Shown piece after piece: positions 8,881 to 23,800 of a stretch of DNA of 37,299 nucleotides. The position numbers and the translations under genes were made by a program. Location: contig WFTS01000063.1 of NCBI GenBank assembly GCA_015485385.1, positions 1 through 37,299 of the forward strand, written 5' to 3'. Positions within the stretch are counted from its first letter, which is position 1; each line of letters opens with the position of its first letter. The notes below the pieces were generated by a model. The model did not search any database. It was not told where the DNA came from and saw nothing but the letters and a program-made list of their open reading frames with translations. This DNA comes from Kordiimonadales bacterium. Its GTDB lineage: Bacteria; Pseudomonadota; Alphaproteobacteria; Sphingomonadales; Kordiimonadaceae.

Positions 8881-11800
8881 ATGGCTTCAACGGATACATA
8901 TACGCTTAAGGCCCGCATGGCTGCTCAGTTAGAAGCTGAGTTGCTAGAGCGTGCGAAAAAGCGCTGTAAAGAGAATGCTAGCATGGCAGCCTTAAAGGCT
9001 GCTCGTGCACCTGATCCACACTCCACTGCGCCCAAGCAACAGACACCTCCAGAACAAGATGACGAGGCGCAGCAACCCGATGAGGCACAGCAATCAGGCG
9101 AAACAAGGCGTTTGGCCTCAGATGTGGCGCGGCTTGCTGGTGAGGCTTTGCATATTCCTGAAGATCAATTAGACCCAACAGAAAATTTGGCGAATTTTGG
9201 CGTGGATTCCATCGCCATTACCGAAGTGATGTTACGCATATCGCGCTTTTTTGGCATATCGGTGGCACCAACAACTTTCTTTGAAGCCAAACATCTGGAC
9301 GATCTAAGCGCTATTTTGCAAAGCCGTTACGGCAAAGCCATTACGGCATTTTATGACAAGCAAGCCGAAACTCATGAGACCACATCTGATGTGCCAAAAC
9401 CGCAAGCCTGGACGCCACCAAAGGCATGGTTGAAACGTCATCAGGCTGCCCAGTTTGCACCAAAGACAGCCCCCAAACTTGCACGCCCACTTGCGAGGTC
9501 AAAGGCGGCTTTAAAGACAGCCGCTAAACCCCAGCCACACCCACCACAGCGTCCCGTGCCCCATGCGCAATCTGGGTTTGATACGCAGTCTAGGCCAAAC
9601 GCTTCTGCTGGGGATAAGCCTGCGCTGCACAAAAGCAACCCAGAAGAACCGATCGCGGTTATCTCTATGGAAGGAACGTTCCCCGACAGTGCAAATATTG
9701 AAGCCTTAGCGGTTCATTTGCAAAATGGGGATGACTGTATTGAGGAAGTACCTGCTGACCGCTGGGATTGGCGAAGCGTGGACGGGGATCCCAAGAAGGG
9801 GCCTTATACCCGCGTCAAATATGGTGGCTTTGTGCCCGAACACGATATGTTTGATGCCGCTTTTTTTAATATATCTCCGCGAGAAGCTGAATTGATCGAT
9901 CCACAGCACAGATTGTTTATGACAACTGTGTGGAAGCTGATTGAAAAAGCCGGCTATGCTTCAAGGTCTCTCTCGGGGAAAAAAGTTAGTATTTTCCTCG
10001 GCATCAATCTTTTGGATCATGTTGATGCTGTGAACCGTGCGGGCATTATGGATGCAAGGCAGATGACGGGGCTTGGGCATGCCTTCTGCCCCAACAGGCT
10101 TTCTTATCTGTTAGATATTCATGGCCCTAGCCAGGTTGTCGATACCGCGTGTTCCAGTTCGCTGGTGGCGATCCACCGGGCAGTGATGAGCATCCGCCAT
10201 GAAGGCTGCGAAATGGCAATAGCTGGCGGCGCAAATTTAATGCTTTCTGCCAATCAACATATATTATTCTCCAAAACAGGGATGTTAGCGCCTGATGGCC
10301 GCTCAAAAACATTTTCTCAACAGGCTGATGGGTATGGTCGTGCTGATGGTGTTGGCGCGCTCTTTCTTAAACCGCTGAGGGCGGCTGAACGTGATGGGGA
10401 TCAGATACTGGGCGTAATCATCGGGTCAGCAGAACAGCATAGTGGACAAGGCAGTTCGTTAACTGCTCCTAATTCTGCAGCTCAAGCCAGAATGATTATA
10501 GAAGCGCACCGGCGCGCAGCAATTGATCCTCGCAGCATTGGATATGTGGAATGTCACGGTACAGGCACCCCGCTTGGCGATCCTGCCGAGGTCGAGGGTT
10601 TGAAGCTTTCTTTTGCACAGCGCTATGAAGATTTAGGGCTTGATCTACCGGCCACACCGCATGTGGGCTTGGGGACGGTGAAATCCAATATTGGGCATAC
10701 CGAAACAGCGGCGGGTGTTGCAGGTGTTATTAAAACACTTTTATCCATGCAGCAGCGCACGCTGTTTAAAACGCTTCATTGCGAGGATGTAAATCCACTG
10801 CTGGAGTTGGACCAAACGCCATTTTATCTACTGCAAGAAGCGAGCAATTGGGACGCGCCAATTATTGACGGCAAAGAGATGGTGCGCCGTGCCTGTATTA
10901 GTTCCTTTGGCGCAGGTGGCGGCAACGCCCATATTGTGCTGGAAGAATACCGTCCACCAGTGCCCGAGCAGTGCAGAGACAGAGTTGTCACCCGACCTGT
11001 AGTGATCCCGCTGTCAGCCAAAAGTGCAAATGCCCTTGCAAATATGGTTACGAACTTGCGGGCTTTTGTCGTCGATGTTCCGCTTGATGATTTGGCCTAT
11101 ACGCTTCAGGTTGGGCGGGATGCAATGCGATACCGAATCGCGTTTATTGCTTCATCTAGCGATGACCTGCTTGCCCAGATTGATGCTTTCATTGGCGGGC
11201 AAGGCAATTCAGACAATAGCGGATTTGCCGAAGGTGTTGCAGCGCGCGGCAGCAAGGTTACGGTTGACCCTATAGGACAAGACCCGGTTGAGCTTGCCCG
11301 CAAATGGGCTGACGGCGCGGAAGTAAACTGGATCAGACTATACCCTGAAACCGGCAATCGCCGTATTCAATTGCCAACGTATCCGTTTGAGGCCAAAAAG
11401 TTTTCACTACCAGATCCCGTGCCAACAAAGCGTGCACCAGTTGAGGATGCCGTATCCTTACAGACGATGTTGTCGCCAGAACCAGCGGGCGAGAATTGCT
11501 TTGACTTAATCCTGTCAGGTAATGAGTTTTTCCTTAAAGATCATCAGGTGATGGGGAAACCTGTTCTTCCCGGCGTTGCCTATTTGGAAATGGTGCGAGC
11601 GGCAGCAGCACAGGTGTTGGACGATATAATCCAGCTTAGCAATGTGGTTTGGTTAAAGCCTCTTGTTGTTGAAAAACCGACAACCCTAAGCATTGAATTG
11701 AGCCAATTGGATGAGGGTGCACTTCAGGCACGGATTTATCACCTAACGGAAGCTGGTACGCGCACTGAACATGCTCAGGTTAAAGTAACGACCACGCAAG

Positions 11801-14800
11801 CCGCTGTAACGCCCGTGGTCGAGATTGCGTCCATTAAGGCTACCCATAGGCAACATCATGATGCTAGCCAGATCTATTCTATGTTTTCTAAAATGGGGCT
11901 TGAGTATGGGCCGGGACACCGGGCTGTTTCAAATATTTCCATAGGGACGGCCAAGGCGGGTGGACGGCAGGTTTTGGGCAGGCTTAATTTGCCGACAACA
12001 GTCCCGCAAACCCCAGACAGTTTCGGCTTACACCCCAGTTTGATGGACGGTGCTTTTCAGGCTGTAGCAGGTATGGTTTTGCAAGCAGATGGTTCTGCTC
12101 CGCAAGAAACAGCCCTGCCTTTTGCGCTTGATCGCTTGGTGCAGTTTGGCCCGTGGGAACCCAATATGTGGGTTTATATTCAAACTGCCAGCACCGAACG
12201 GCCCGGTAGCCAAATTCAAAAAACTGACATTGATTTGATCGGGGATGACGGAACCGTTCGGGTCCGTATAGAAGGTTTTACCGCCCGAAAAACTCTGAAC
12301 AAACAGGCGCCGCAGACGGGAACACACTTGTTTGTACCTGTGTGGGAAATGCTTGATGAAAGTGCGCTTGCACCAAAAGAATTTACAGAGCGCCATCTAT
12401 ATTTAGCAGATGAATATTTTACGGATCCGCGTTGGAAGACTGCCCGTGAGGGGTGGAATATTCGCTCGCTTGGGCCGTGTTCGCCTACCTCTTTGACGCA
12501 AACATCAGACTGTTTGGCGCAGACATATGAACACTTAGCAGCCGAACTTTTAGCTGGCCTGCAAGATTTAACAAAAGCCACACGGCTATTGCCAACCCTG
12601 TTACAAATTCTGGTGCCAGACGATATCGAAAGCGAGCCTTTAACGGGGCTTGTAGGGATGATCCGTTCAGCGTCAAAGGAATATCCAGCACTGCATGTGC
12701 ACTTTATAACGGCGAGCCGAAACATGTCGGTTGATCAACTCGCGCTCAATCTTGATCGGGCGATTTCAGCTCCGTCAGGGGCTAGGTTGCGTATCTCAAG
12801 CCGGGGTCTTGAACAAACGACATGGGAACACTGTGATGCTTTGCAGGTTAAAGCGCCTTGGGTGTTGCGGGATAAAGCCACATATTTGATAACCGGCGGC
12901 AGTGGCGGAATTGCACGGTTGTTAACGCGCTATATTTTGGACGAAACGTCACAAGCCAACGTCATTTTAGCCAGTCGCACGCCGCTGGATTTGGCAAACA
13001 TGCCGTGGCTTAGCCATGATGAACAGGCGCGTGTTCGGCATGTAGCCGTTGATGTTACAGATACGGACAGTGTTTCAAAACTGATAGCACACACCAATCG
13101 TGATCCGTTTCAGATACGCGGAATATTCCACGCGGCGGGGGTGCTTGATGACAAGGCTCTATCCGCCAAAAGCGCGACAAGTTTGGGCAAAATATTGGCC
13201 CCCAAAGTGGCAGGCGTGGAAAATTTGGATAAGGCGCTTGGAAAGCATCCGCTTGATTTCATGATATTGTTCTCATCTATTTCTTGCGCCCTTGGAAACC
13301 CTGGGCAAACAGACTATGCCGCAGCTAATGGGTTTTTAGATGGTTACGCGTTGATGCGAAATGCACGGCGTGAGCGTGGTCTGTGTCACGGGAAAACCGT
13401 CTCTATCGCTTGGCCCTTGTGGCAAGACGGTGGCATGCAAATGACCAAGGCTGCCCAAGCGAATATGACCCGTTTAACAGGGTTAACTCTCTTGCAAACG
13501 GGCGATGCATTGGCTGCACTACAGGCTATAATGAGCGGTAATGCCCAGCACTGTTTGGTCACATCTGGGAACTTTAACCAAATTCGTCGTTTGGTAAAAA
13601 ATGAAGATGCGACAGAAGCTGTTTCCTCTAAAAGCACTGCAAAAATCGCTGGAGCGCCCGAGAAAACATCCCAAATAAAGACGGCAGAAAGTTTGCAAGG
13701 CCACTTGATGGGCACCTTAAAGCGGATTGTCAGCGAACAGTTGAAAGTTTCCGTGGAAGATTTGGACCCAGATGAGCAGCTTCCAGAATATGGGTTTGAT
13801 TCTATCGGTTTTGCGCAGCTGGCCAATGCGCTGAATGATTATTTCGCCTTGGAGATTATTCCGACCTTATTCTTTGAGTGCCCAACCCTTAGTGCGTTAT
13901 CAGACCATTTGATCCATGAACATAAAGACGCCGTCACAGCTGTGCTTGGTGGTGTTTTCAATCAGCCTGCTATTGACGGTAACGTGCAGGTGCAGGACGT
14001 GGTTGAGGGCATATTGGGGACTAAGCCGCAGCCGTTTGCCCCCACAGCGCCAACGGCAGCTTATGAGCAGAAAGACGATGCCATTGCTATTGTGGGCATG
14101 TCAGGTCAGTTTCCTCAGGCCCCGGATTTAGAAGCCTATTGGCACAATTTATCATCAAATCTGGATGCAATCACGGAAATCCCTGAAGACCGCTGGAATT
14201 GGAAAGACTATTGGGGGGACCCTTTAACTCAACCGGGGCGTACAAACATTAAATGGGGCGGTTTCATTGATAATGTTGGCGCGTTTGACCCTGATTTTTT
14301 TGGTATTTCCCGGCCTGAGGCACGGTTGATAGATCCACAGCAGCGCCTACTCTTGACCGAAACTTGGCGTCTAATGGAAGATGCAGGATATGCGCCCAGC
14401 GCTATATCTGGATCTAATACCGGGGTCTTTATTGGCACGGCAGACTCGGCTTATGGCCGTATAGTGGCCGATGATATTGAGAAGATAGAAGGCTACACTA
14501 TGGCGGGTTTGGCCCCGTCACTGGGACCAAACCGAATTAGCTATTATTATAATTTGCGCGGCCCCAGTGTGGCGGTTGAAACTGCATGTTCAAGTGCGCT
14601 TGTTGCCGTTCACCGGGCTATTGAAGCGATTGAAGCGGGCCGCTGTGACAGTGCGATCGCAGGGGGGATAAATCTTTTGTTATCCCCACATACATATGTT
14701 GGTTTTTCTAAAGCAGGTATGTTGTCAACCGAGGGGCGCTGTAAAACCTTTGGTGCCGATGCGAACGGCTATGTTCGCGGTGAAGGTGTGGGGCTTGTTT

Positions 14801-17800
14801 ACCTTAAAAAACTCTCAGCGGCAAAACGGGATGGGGACCGTATTTTAGCCGTTGTCCGTGCCAGCGGTGAAAACCACGGTGGACGCGCCAGTTCTTTAAC
14901 CGCACCAAACCCCAAAGCGCAGGCTGAGCTGTTGCGGGATGTGTATAGCCGAGCCGGATTTGATCCGCGCACCGTTGGCTATATTGAAGCACACGGTACA
15001 GGCACGCCAATGGGAGACCCAATTGAAGTTGAAGCTCTGAAGGCGGCCTTTGATGATCTAAAGGATGCGGCACAAAGCCATTTTGGCGGGGATAGAACAC
15101 AGGCGCCATGCGGCATCGGTTCGGTTAAATCAAATATTGGGCATTTGGAAATCGCAGCGGGCATCGCGGGTTTGATTAAACTGGTTTTGCAAATTCGCAA
15201 TGCAACGCTTGTGAAATCTCTGCACTGTGAGGACTTAAATCCATATTTGAAACTGGATGACAGCCCCTTTTATGTGGTGGATAAAAATCAACCTTGGGTG
15301 CGGACCGAAGATAAACATGGCCAAAGCTTGCCATACCGTGCAGGCGTTAGCAGTTTTGGTTTTGGAGGCAGCAATGCTCATATTGTAATTGAAGAATATA
15401 GAGACGTAGAAAGACCGCCTGCCCACATTCCAGCGCATGACAGCCCTCAGATGATTGTTCTTTCTGCTCGAACAGAAGATCAACTGCGACAATGGGCTGG
15501 CCAATTAAAACAGGCACTTGCGCTGGACCAATCTGATCTGGCAAGCATTGCTCATACCCTTCAGGTATCACGCGATGCTATGGAGTATCGTCTTGGTTTC
15601 GTATGCGAAACAAAAGAAGGCTTGATCGCCGGGCTGGATGCATACGTGAGAAAAGACGAACATCAAGGCTTGCACACGGGCCAGATAAAAGGGAACCGTG
15701 AGGCAATCTCCATTTTGGAGACAGATACCACTTTACGGCACGCGACAGAGCAATTGGTTCAGCAAGGCAGCTTTGATAGCTTGCTTGCCCTGTGGGTGCG
15801 CGGGTTCAATGTAAATTGGTCCAACATGTGGGCTGGGAAGGTGCCTTCTAAAGTCACATTGCCAGGGTATCCGTTTGGTAAAAACACCTACTGGGGGGCT
15901 CGGGCTTCTACCCTACAAACCGGTGACAAATTTGCACACACTGTCTCAAAGTCTGCCCATAGTGTCACACCTGCATCAAGCACCGACCAAAGACTAGAGA
16001 AAGTGGACGCTGCAAACACTTTGGGGGCGGTCCAGCATATTTTAGAAACGCTCGTAAACCTTGCGGCTCAGGTGCTGGAAGTAGAGGCGGCGGCATTAGA
16101 TGTGGATACTGAATTAGGCGAATTTGGGTTTGATTCAATCGTCATGACCACCTTTGCAGGCCGCGTGAATGAGGCGCTTGGACTTGGACTTTCTCCTGCC
16201 GATTTCTTTGAATATTCTACGTTAAGACAGCTATCTGAGCATATCGGCGAAACCGAGACGCATAGCGCGCCTCCAGCAGCTCACGGGCCTCCCTCACCGC
16301 CTATGCCTTTTGCGCCTAGCGTCGCTCATGCGTCCGAACATACATCTGCCGATCCAACCGTTTCAGAGCAGGCTTCTGACGTTTCAGAGCAGATTTCTGA
16401 GCGCGCCACCATGCCTCAATCCCTTGAGGACGACCCGGTTGTTATTGTTGGGTATAGCTGTAATTTCCCGGGCGCCCCTGATGCCGCCAGCTTTTGGCGT
16501 AATCTGGAGACCGGGACGGAAACGATTACGCGCATTCCGCATGACCGCTGGGATTGGCAGACAGTACACGGCGATCCTAAAACAGAGGCGGGCAAAACCA
16601 ATATCCATTGGGGTGGTTTCTGCGACGGTATATTTGAATTTGACCCGTTATTTTTCAACATATCCCCGCGAGAAGCGCTGCTGATGGACCCTCAACAGCG
16701 CTTGCTGATGATGCATGTCTGGAATGCTATTGAAGATGCAGGGCATGCACCAACCGCACTGGCTGGGCAGAAAGTTGGGATTTTTGCTGGAACAGCCGCC
16801 AGCGATTACCGCCAAACCATAACAGATGCTGGCGGTAACGAAGGGTATGTAGCGACAGGATCTGTTGCGTCTGTTGGTCCCAACAGAATGAGCTATTTTT
16901 TAGATTTTCATGGGCCTAGCGAACCCGTTGAAACGGCGTGTTCCAGTTCTCTGGTGGCATTGCACCGTGCGGTACGCTCCCTTTGTGAAGGGGAATGCGA
17001 GATGGCTTTGGCTGGAGGGGTCAATACAATATTGACACCCGATGCCCATGTTAATTTTGCTAAGGCTGGCATGTTATCCCCGGATGGACACTGCAAGACA
17101 TTTTCCGACAAGGCAAATGGGTATGTGCGCGGTGAAGGTGTTGGGGTGCTGTATCTTAAACGCTTGTCGGCGGCTGAGCGTGACGGTGATCCTATTCGAG
17201 CGATTATCAGAGGCAGCGGTGTTAATCATGGTGGCCGGGCAAACTCCTTAACCGCACCTAATACAGTTGCTCAAGCCAGCTTGCTGCGAGATGTTTATGC
17301 TTCAGCAGCTATTGATCCATCTCATATCGGCTATATTGAAGCCCATGGGACAGGAACTGACCTTGGTGATCCTGTGGAAATCAACGCCTTGAAATCCGCT
17401 TTCACCGCTGCAGCACAGACATCTGGCCAGACAAAGCCACCTGTTTGCGCTATTGGATCCGTTAAAACCAACATTGGCCATTTAGAACTGGCAGCGGGCG
17501 TTGCAGGTATTATTAAAGTGCTTCTTCAGTTGCAGCATAAAACACTTGTTCCTTCGCTAAATTGTACGGAGATAAACCCTCATATTAATCTTGAAGGTAC
17601 GCCGTTTGAAATTATCCGGTCTAAACGCCCATGGACTGCTATTATGGACGAGGGCGGAAACCCCTTACCAAGATTGGCTGGGATCAGTAGCTTTGGTTTT
17701 GGCGGCGTAAACGCCCATATTGTTCTGGAAGAATACCAGCCCCGACATACCGATCAAGCACCAAGCCCCAATTTCAATTCACCCGCCATATTTATATTGT

Positions 17801-20800
17801 CGGCTAAAAACCCAGAGGCATTACGCAAACGCGCACAGGATTTATATGCCGTTCTGGATGCGAACCAAATTGGGGATGTCGATCGGGATAATCTGGCGTA
17901 TACACTGCAAATTGGCCGTACGGCTATGGCATCGCGCTTGGCTGTGGTTTCGCAGTCGATTGCGGGTTTGCGCAGTCTATTAGAGGTGTTTCTAAAGGGT
18001 GGTTCTGACGCTTGTTTATTTGCAAGCGGATCCGCAGGGTTTGCCCCGGACCAGCAGAAGCAGCATGGGCTGCATAATCAGACTGCGATCAGCCTTGCCG
18101 CTGCGTGGGTCAGTGGACAATCTGTAGATTGGCCGATGCCCGAGGTAGGGAGGGTGCAAAGGCTGGTATTGCCTCATTATCCGTTTGCACGCGATACCTA
18201 TAATGCGAGCCAAAAGACTATAGCGACAGCAAGCGAAGCATCGGAACATGCAGCGGCTGGAAATCATGTATCTGGCAAAGCACTGGATGCAGAGGCCTTT
18301 TATTTGAAAGACCACAGCGTGCGCGGTCAACGGATATTGCCGGGGGCTATGGGGCTGGAGTTGGTACGGGCTGCCTTCATGGGCGGGCAGGACATAAAGC
18401 CGGTTATAGTGAAGCGAGTAAGTTGGCGGCGTCCTTTGGTTCTGGATACTGGTCGGATGACCCCGGAAATAAAGCTGACTTTAACACAGGAAAATGAAAC
18501 GGCTTTTGCCCTGTGCCCTGAGGATGGCGGAGCCGATTATATGCGGGGCGTTATCACAGAGCCAGCATCACCGGAGGTTGATCAGCGGTTGGATATAGAG
18601 GGCATACTCTCTATGGCCCCGCGCATTGTTTCTCGTGACTGGCTTTATGAAAGCTATGTGAAACTGGGTATTATATACGGCCCAACATTTAGGGTTGTTG
18701 ATAAAATTTGGGTGGGACAAGACACACTTGTGGCGCGTTTGTGCCTCCCAGAAATCACAGATACATCCGATACAGCACATAGCCAGAGTGCTTTTGCAAT
18801 GCACCCGGCGATGCTGGACGGGGCTTTTCATGCAGTGCTGGCCCTTTTTGCCGACAAAACAAATGATACCATCGCATTGCCGGTAGGCGTTGATACGCTT
18901 AGTTTCCGTGCGCCTACAGCTTCTACAATGTGGGCGGTGCTGCGGGTGCAATCCCAAACTGCAGGTATGCATAAGGTTGATATTGACTTGCTAGATGACA
19001 CCGGGCTGGTGTGCATTGCAATTGAAGGGTTTTCCCTGCGGGAATTGCCTCTTGATGCCCGGGGATTACCCCTTGACGCCCGGGAATTGCCCCTTGACGC
19101 TAAAGTGAAATCTGCTGCGGTGGCTGCACACTCTCCTGTCGCAGAAAATGATAAAATAGAGCAGTATTTTAAAGCGCTTATAGCGCGCCATACCGATATT
19201 CCCATAGATGTGATCGAATTAGCCAAGCCACTGGAACAATACGGCATTGATTCGTTGCTAATAAGCCAATTGACGGTTGCTTTGGAGGAAGATTTTGGCC
19301 CCATCCCGACAACGCTTTTCTTCGAGCATTTAACCCTAGCGTCTTTGGTGGATTATTTTATCACAGATCATAGGGCAGTCTTGGATGTTGTGACGGGTGT
19401 GAAACCGTCTGCAAGTCCGTCCTCTGTGGAGACAACGTCGGATGTAGTGAAAACACTGGACGTAGAGACAACACCGAGCGCGGCGAAGTTTAAAAAGCCG
19501 TCCGGTGATTGTCAGGATATTGCCATTATTGGATTGGCTGGACGGTATCCACAAGCTCAGTCTGTGGACGAATTTTGGCAAAATCTAGTTTCAGGTCGGG
19601 ATAGTATTACAGAAGTTCCCACAGCGCGTTGGGACCATGCTGCCTTGCAAGAAAAGGCTGGTCAAAATTTTAGCATCAACAGCAAATGGGGTGGATTTGT
19701 CGATGACATTGACAAATTTGATCCGCTTTTCTTCAATATTTCCCCGGCTCAGGCAAACTATATGGATCCGCAGGAACGTTTGTTTATGCAGTGCGCATGG
19801 GAGACGATTGAAGACGCAGGTTATACCAAAGAAACCCTCGCGCCGCCTTTGCCGCCAATGACCGGCGGAGATGTAGGTGTGTTTGTGGGTGTGATGTGGC
19901 AGGAATACCAGCTTTACGGTGCCGAGCGCCTAGCCGCTGGTGCGCCGCCGATCGCTTTGTCCGGCAATTCTGCATCCGTTGCAAACCGGGTTTCTCATTT
20001 CTGCAATTTTCAGGGCCCAAGCATAGCGGTGGATACAATGTGTTCCTCGTCGCTTACAGCTATTCACCTTGCCTGTGAAAGTTTACGCAGTGGTGGGTGC
20101 AGTGTGGCTTTGGCTGGTGGGGTTAATCTTACCGTTCACCCCAATAAATATATTGGCTTGGGGCAAGGGAATTTTCTTTCCAGTACGGGACGTTGCGAAA
20201 GCTTTGGCAAAGGCGGAGATGGGTATGTCCCCAGCGAAGGTGTTGGGGCGGTTTTGTTAAAGCCGTTGGCTCAGGCTGTTGCGGATAAAGATCATATTTA
20301 CGGGGTTATTTCGGCATCCGCGCTAAATCACGGCGGTACAACCAATGGCTATACGGTCCCCAATCCCAATGCACAGGCCGCACTTATCCAGCGTACAATG
20401 GATATAGCGGGCGTTTCCGCTGAGGCGATCAGTTATGTGGAAGCCCACGGCACCGGCACAGCACTTGGTGATCCTATTGAAATTGCGGCTCTGACAAAGG
20501 CGTATCGTCATCAGACTAGCAGGCAGGGATTTTGCGCGATAGGGTCGGTTAAATCAAACATTGGCCACGGCGAAAGCGCTGCCGGCATCGCGGGGCTGAC
20601 CAAAATAATGTTGCAGTTCAAGCACGGGAAGCTTGTTCCGTCCCTGCACGCAGACACCTTAAACCCCGGCATTGATTTTGACAAAACGCCCTTTGTTGTT
20701 CAGAGACAGTTCGGTAACTGGTCACGCCCTGAAATCAATGGGGCCGTATTGCCGCGTGTTGCGGGGCTTTCATCCTTTGGGGCAGGAGGGTCTAACGCAC

Positions 20801-23800
20801 ATTTGATTTTGACTGAATATCAGCAGCCTATGCCTGCTCAGGCCCCCTTGCAGCCGTTGATTTTCCCGCTTTCTGCCCACACTGAAGACGCATTGAATTT
20901 GGTGGTAAAGCGCTTCCGGTCACGTTTGGAAACCCTTTCATCTCAGAATTTGGCTGCGGCTGCATATGTTTTGCAGCGGGGCCGAGAGGGCTTTAAAGAA
21001 CGACTGGCGATTGTGGCGACAGGAAAAGACGAGCTTGTAAGCAGTCTTGACGAAATTTTAGCAAGTGCTGGGACAAATGTTCAAGCGCACGGCATCTTTA
21101 AGGGACAGGCTAAATACAGCTCTGTAGCCAGTGAGACGTCACCGACAGACCTGTATGACGCTGCAAGCTTATGGGTCGCTGGCGCGCATGTGGATTGGTC
21201 CATATTTTGGCAAGGGCCAGTGCCTCAGCGCATAAGTCTGCCGACGTATCCCTTTGCGACTATGCGGTGTTGGGTTCCGGGCGAACAACCAAACAAGAAT
21301 GATGCGAAAAGCCGCACACAGATGCCGTTACTTTATGTGCCGGATTGGCATGCAAGCCGTTTAAGGCCACTGGATCGCCCTCAATCAAGTTATACGAATG
21401 GGGCCGCCGGTATGCAGGACTGGCTTATTCTGTGCGGGGTGTCGGATGCGCTGTGCACTGAAATTCAGGCCGCAACACCCAATGCAAATCTACTGGTGCT
21501 TTCTCGCGGCACAAAAGCTGTGACCGCAGATATGTTTACCAACCATGCAGCCCAACTGATGGCGATGGTGCAGGCACGGTTGCAGGAAAAAACAGGGCGC
21601 TGTGTTGTTCAAATGCTTGTGCCAGCCGATAGGGACGGAAAATTATATGCCGGGCTTGGTGGAATGCTACGCACTGTTAGCCAAGAATGCCCCCATATCC
21701 ATGGCCAAATGATAACTCTGGAGGGCAGCCCCCCCGAAGGCATCACTGAGCGTCTTGAACAAGACCGAGCATGTGCTGAACATGACCCTGATGTGAAATA
21801 TCTGCGCGGGCAACGGCTTGTACGAAAGTGGCGCGAACTGGAGGGTATCAGTGCGCCACAAAATACGCGCTGGAAGCCCGGCGGTGTTTATTTGATCACG
21901 GGCGGCGCTGGCGGCATTGGATTACATATCGCTCGTGATATGGCTGCCGATGGTCGTAAGCCGGTGCTATGGCTATTGGGGCGCTCCCCGCTTTCTGCGG
22001 CTAAGGCGACGCAGTTGGAAGCACTTGATGCGCGGGTGAACTACCGTCAAGTTGATGTTGCAGACCGGGCAGCAATTGTTGCGCTTGTCGCAGAAATTCG
22101 TCAACGGGATGGACGGATTGATGGTGTTGTGCACAGTGCGGGCCTAACCCGCGACGGTGTTATTGCGAATAAAACCGCTGAGGATTTGCAGGCCGTTCTG
22201 TCGCCGAAGGTCGCGGGCCTGATGAATTTAGATGCCGCACTAGGCGACGCTCCGCTTGATTTTATCCTGTTGATGGCATCGGTTTCTGGGGCGCTTGGAA
22301 ATGCCGGGCAGGCCGATTATGCCACAGCCAACGCTTTCCTTGATAGTTTTGCGGAATATCGCAACCAGTTGGTTATCGGTGGTTTGCGCAAAGGGCATAC
22401 CTTGTCTGTTGACTGGCCCTATTGGCGCGATGGTGGTTTGCAACTTGACGCTAAGTTTATTGTGGACATGGACCGGCATTATGGGGTGCTGCCGCTAGAG
22501 CATCAGGCAGCGTTGCAGGCGCTCCGGTTTGGTATGGAATTTCAAGACTTAAACCAGATTCTTGTTTTAAACGGGGATCATGATCGGTTGCGAAAAATGA
22601 TGCTGCCCAGCAGTGTATCTAGCCTCCCAGTTAAAGATGCCATTTCTTCTGCACCAAAGCCAAAGCCCAAGGTTATGGCCATGGCAACAAGGTCTGAAGC
22701 GGAGGCTGTATCAAGTCGGCAAAGCACAAGCAGCAACCATCTCCACTTTTTAACGAAGCTGGTAACAACGGCATTTGCCCAAGTGTTGCAAATTGAGCCA
22801 CAACAGCTGGACATGGATATAACCATAGACAGGTTTGGCGTGGATTCTGTTTATTCCCTGACAATCATTGAACATATGGAAAAACTGTTAGGACCGTTGC
22901 CGCAGACTTTGCTTTTTGAATATGCAACGATCAATAAATTGATTGAGTTTTTAGCCGCTGAGTTTCCCGCAGCAACATTTGACGGTGTGAGCGAGGCTGT
23001 CGGTGACAATCGGGAGGACGCGGCTTCAGAGGCACCCCTTTTTACAGAAAACTCTGTTGATGTTGACCCTTCTAATGACCGCCCGGTCCCGGCTGTGTCG
23101 GCTGAACAAGATAACAAAGACATTGCCATTATCGCGGTTTCAGGCCGCTATCCGGGTGCGGACGATACCGATGCTCTTTGGCAGATGATGGCTCAAGGGG
23201 GTGACGGCATCACCGAGGTTCCGCAAGCGCGCTGGGATATGGAGGCGATCTATTCAAGCAAAAAAGGAAACTCCGGTTCCTCGCACAGCAAATGGGGCGG
23301 TTTTATCAAGGATGTTGATTGCTTTGATGCGGCCTTCTTTGAATTTACACCGCGGGAAGCTGATTTAAGCGATCCTCAGGTTAGGCTCTTTTTGGAAACG
23401 ACATGGCATTTGCTGGAACGTGCAGGCCATACAAGGGCCACCTTAAAGCGGCAGTATAATAACAAGGTCGGCATGTTTGTAGGGGCCATGTACCAACAGT
23501 ATAACGCCTTTGGGGCCGATACAGACAGCCAAGCATTATTGATGTTGTCTTCTTATGCCGGGATCGCAAACAGGGCGTCTTTTTTCTTTGATATGCAGGG
23601 CCCTAGTGTGGCCGTTGACAGCATGTGTTCTTCTGGTTTGCAAGCGGTTCATCAGGCGTGTCAAAGCTTGAAGGCTGGCGAGTGCCGCTTGGCTGTGGCT
23701 GGTGGGGTAAATCTGTCTATTCATCCGGGTAAATACATAGGTCTTAGTCGTTTGGGCTTGATCGGTAGCCACGACAAAAGCCGTGCTTTTGCCAAAGACG

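Noticed and set aside
11450..11520. Possible AT domain between KS3 and DH
   Set aside because: The region is only the short post-KS linker ending in LPTYPF; no GHSxG acyltransferase motif occurs here or after any other KS.
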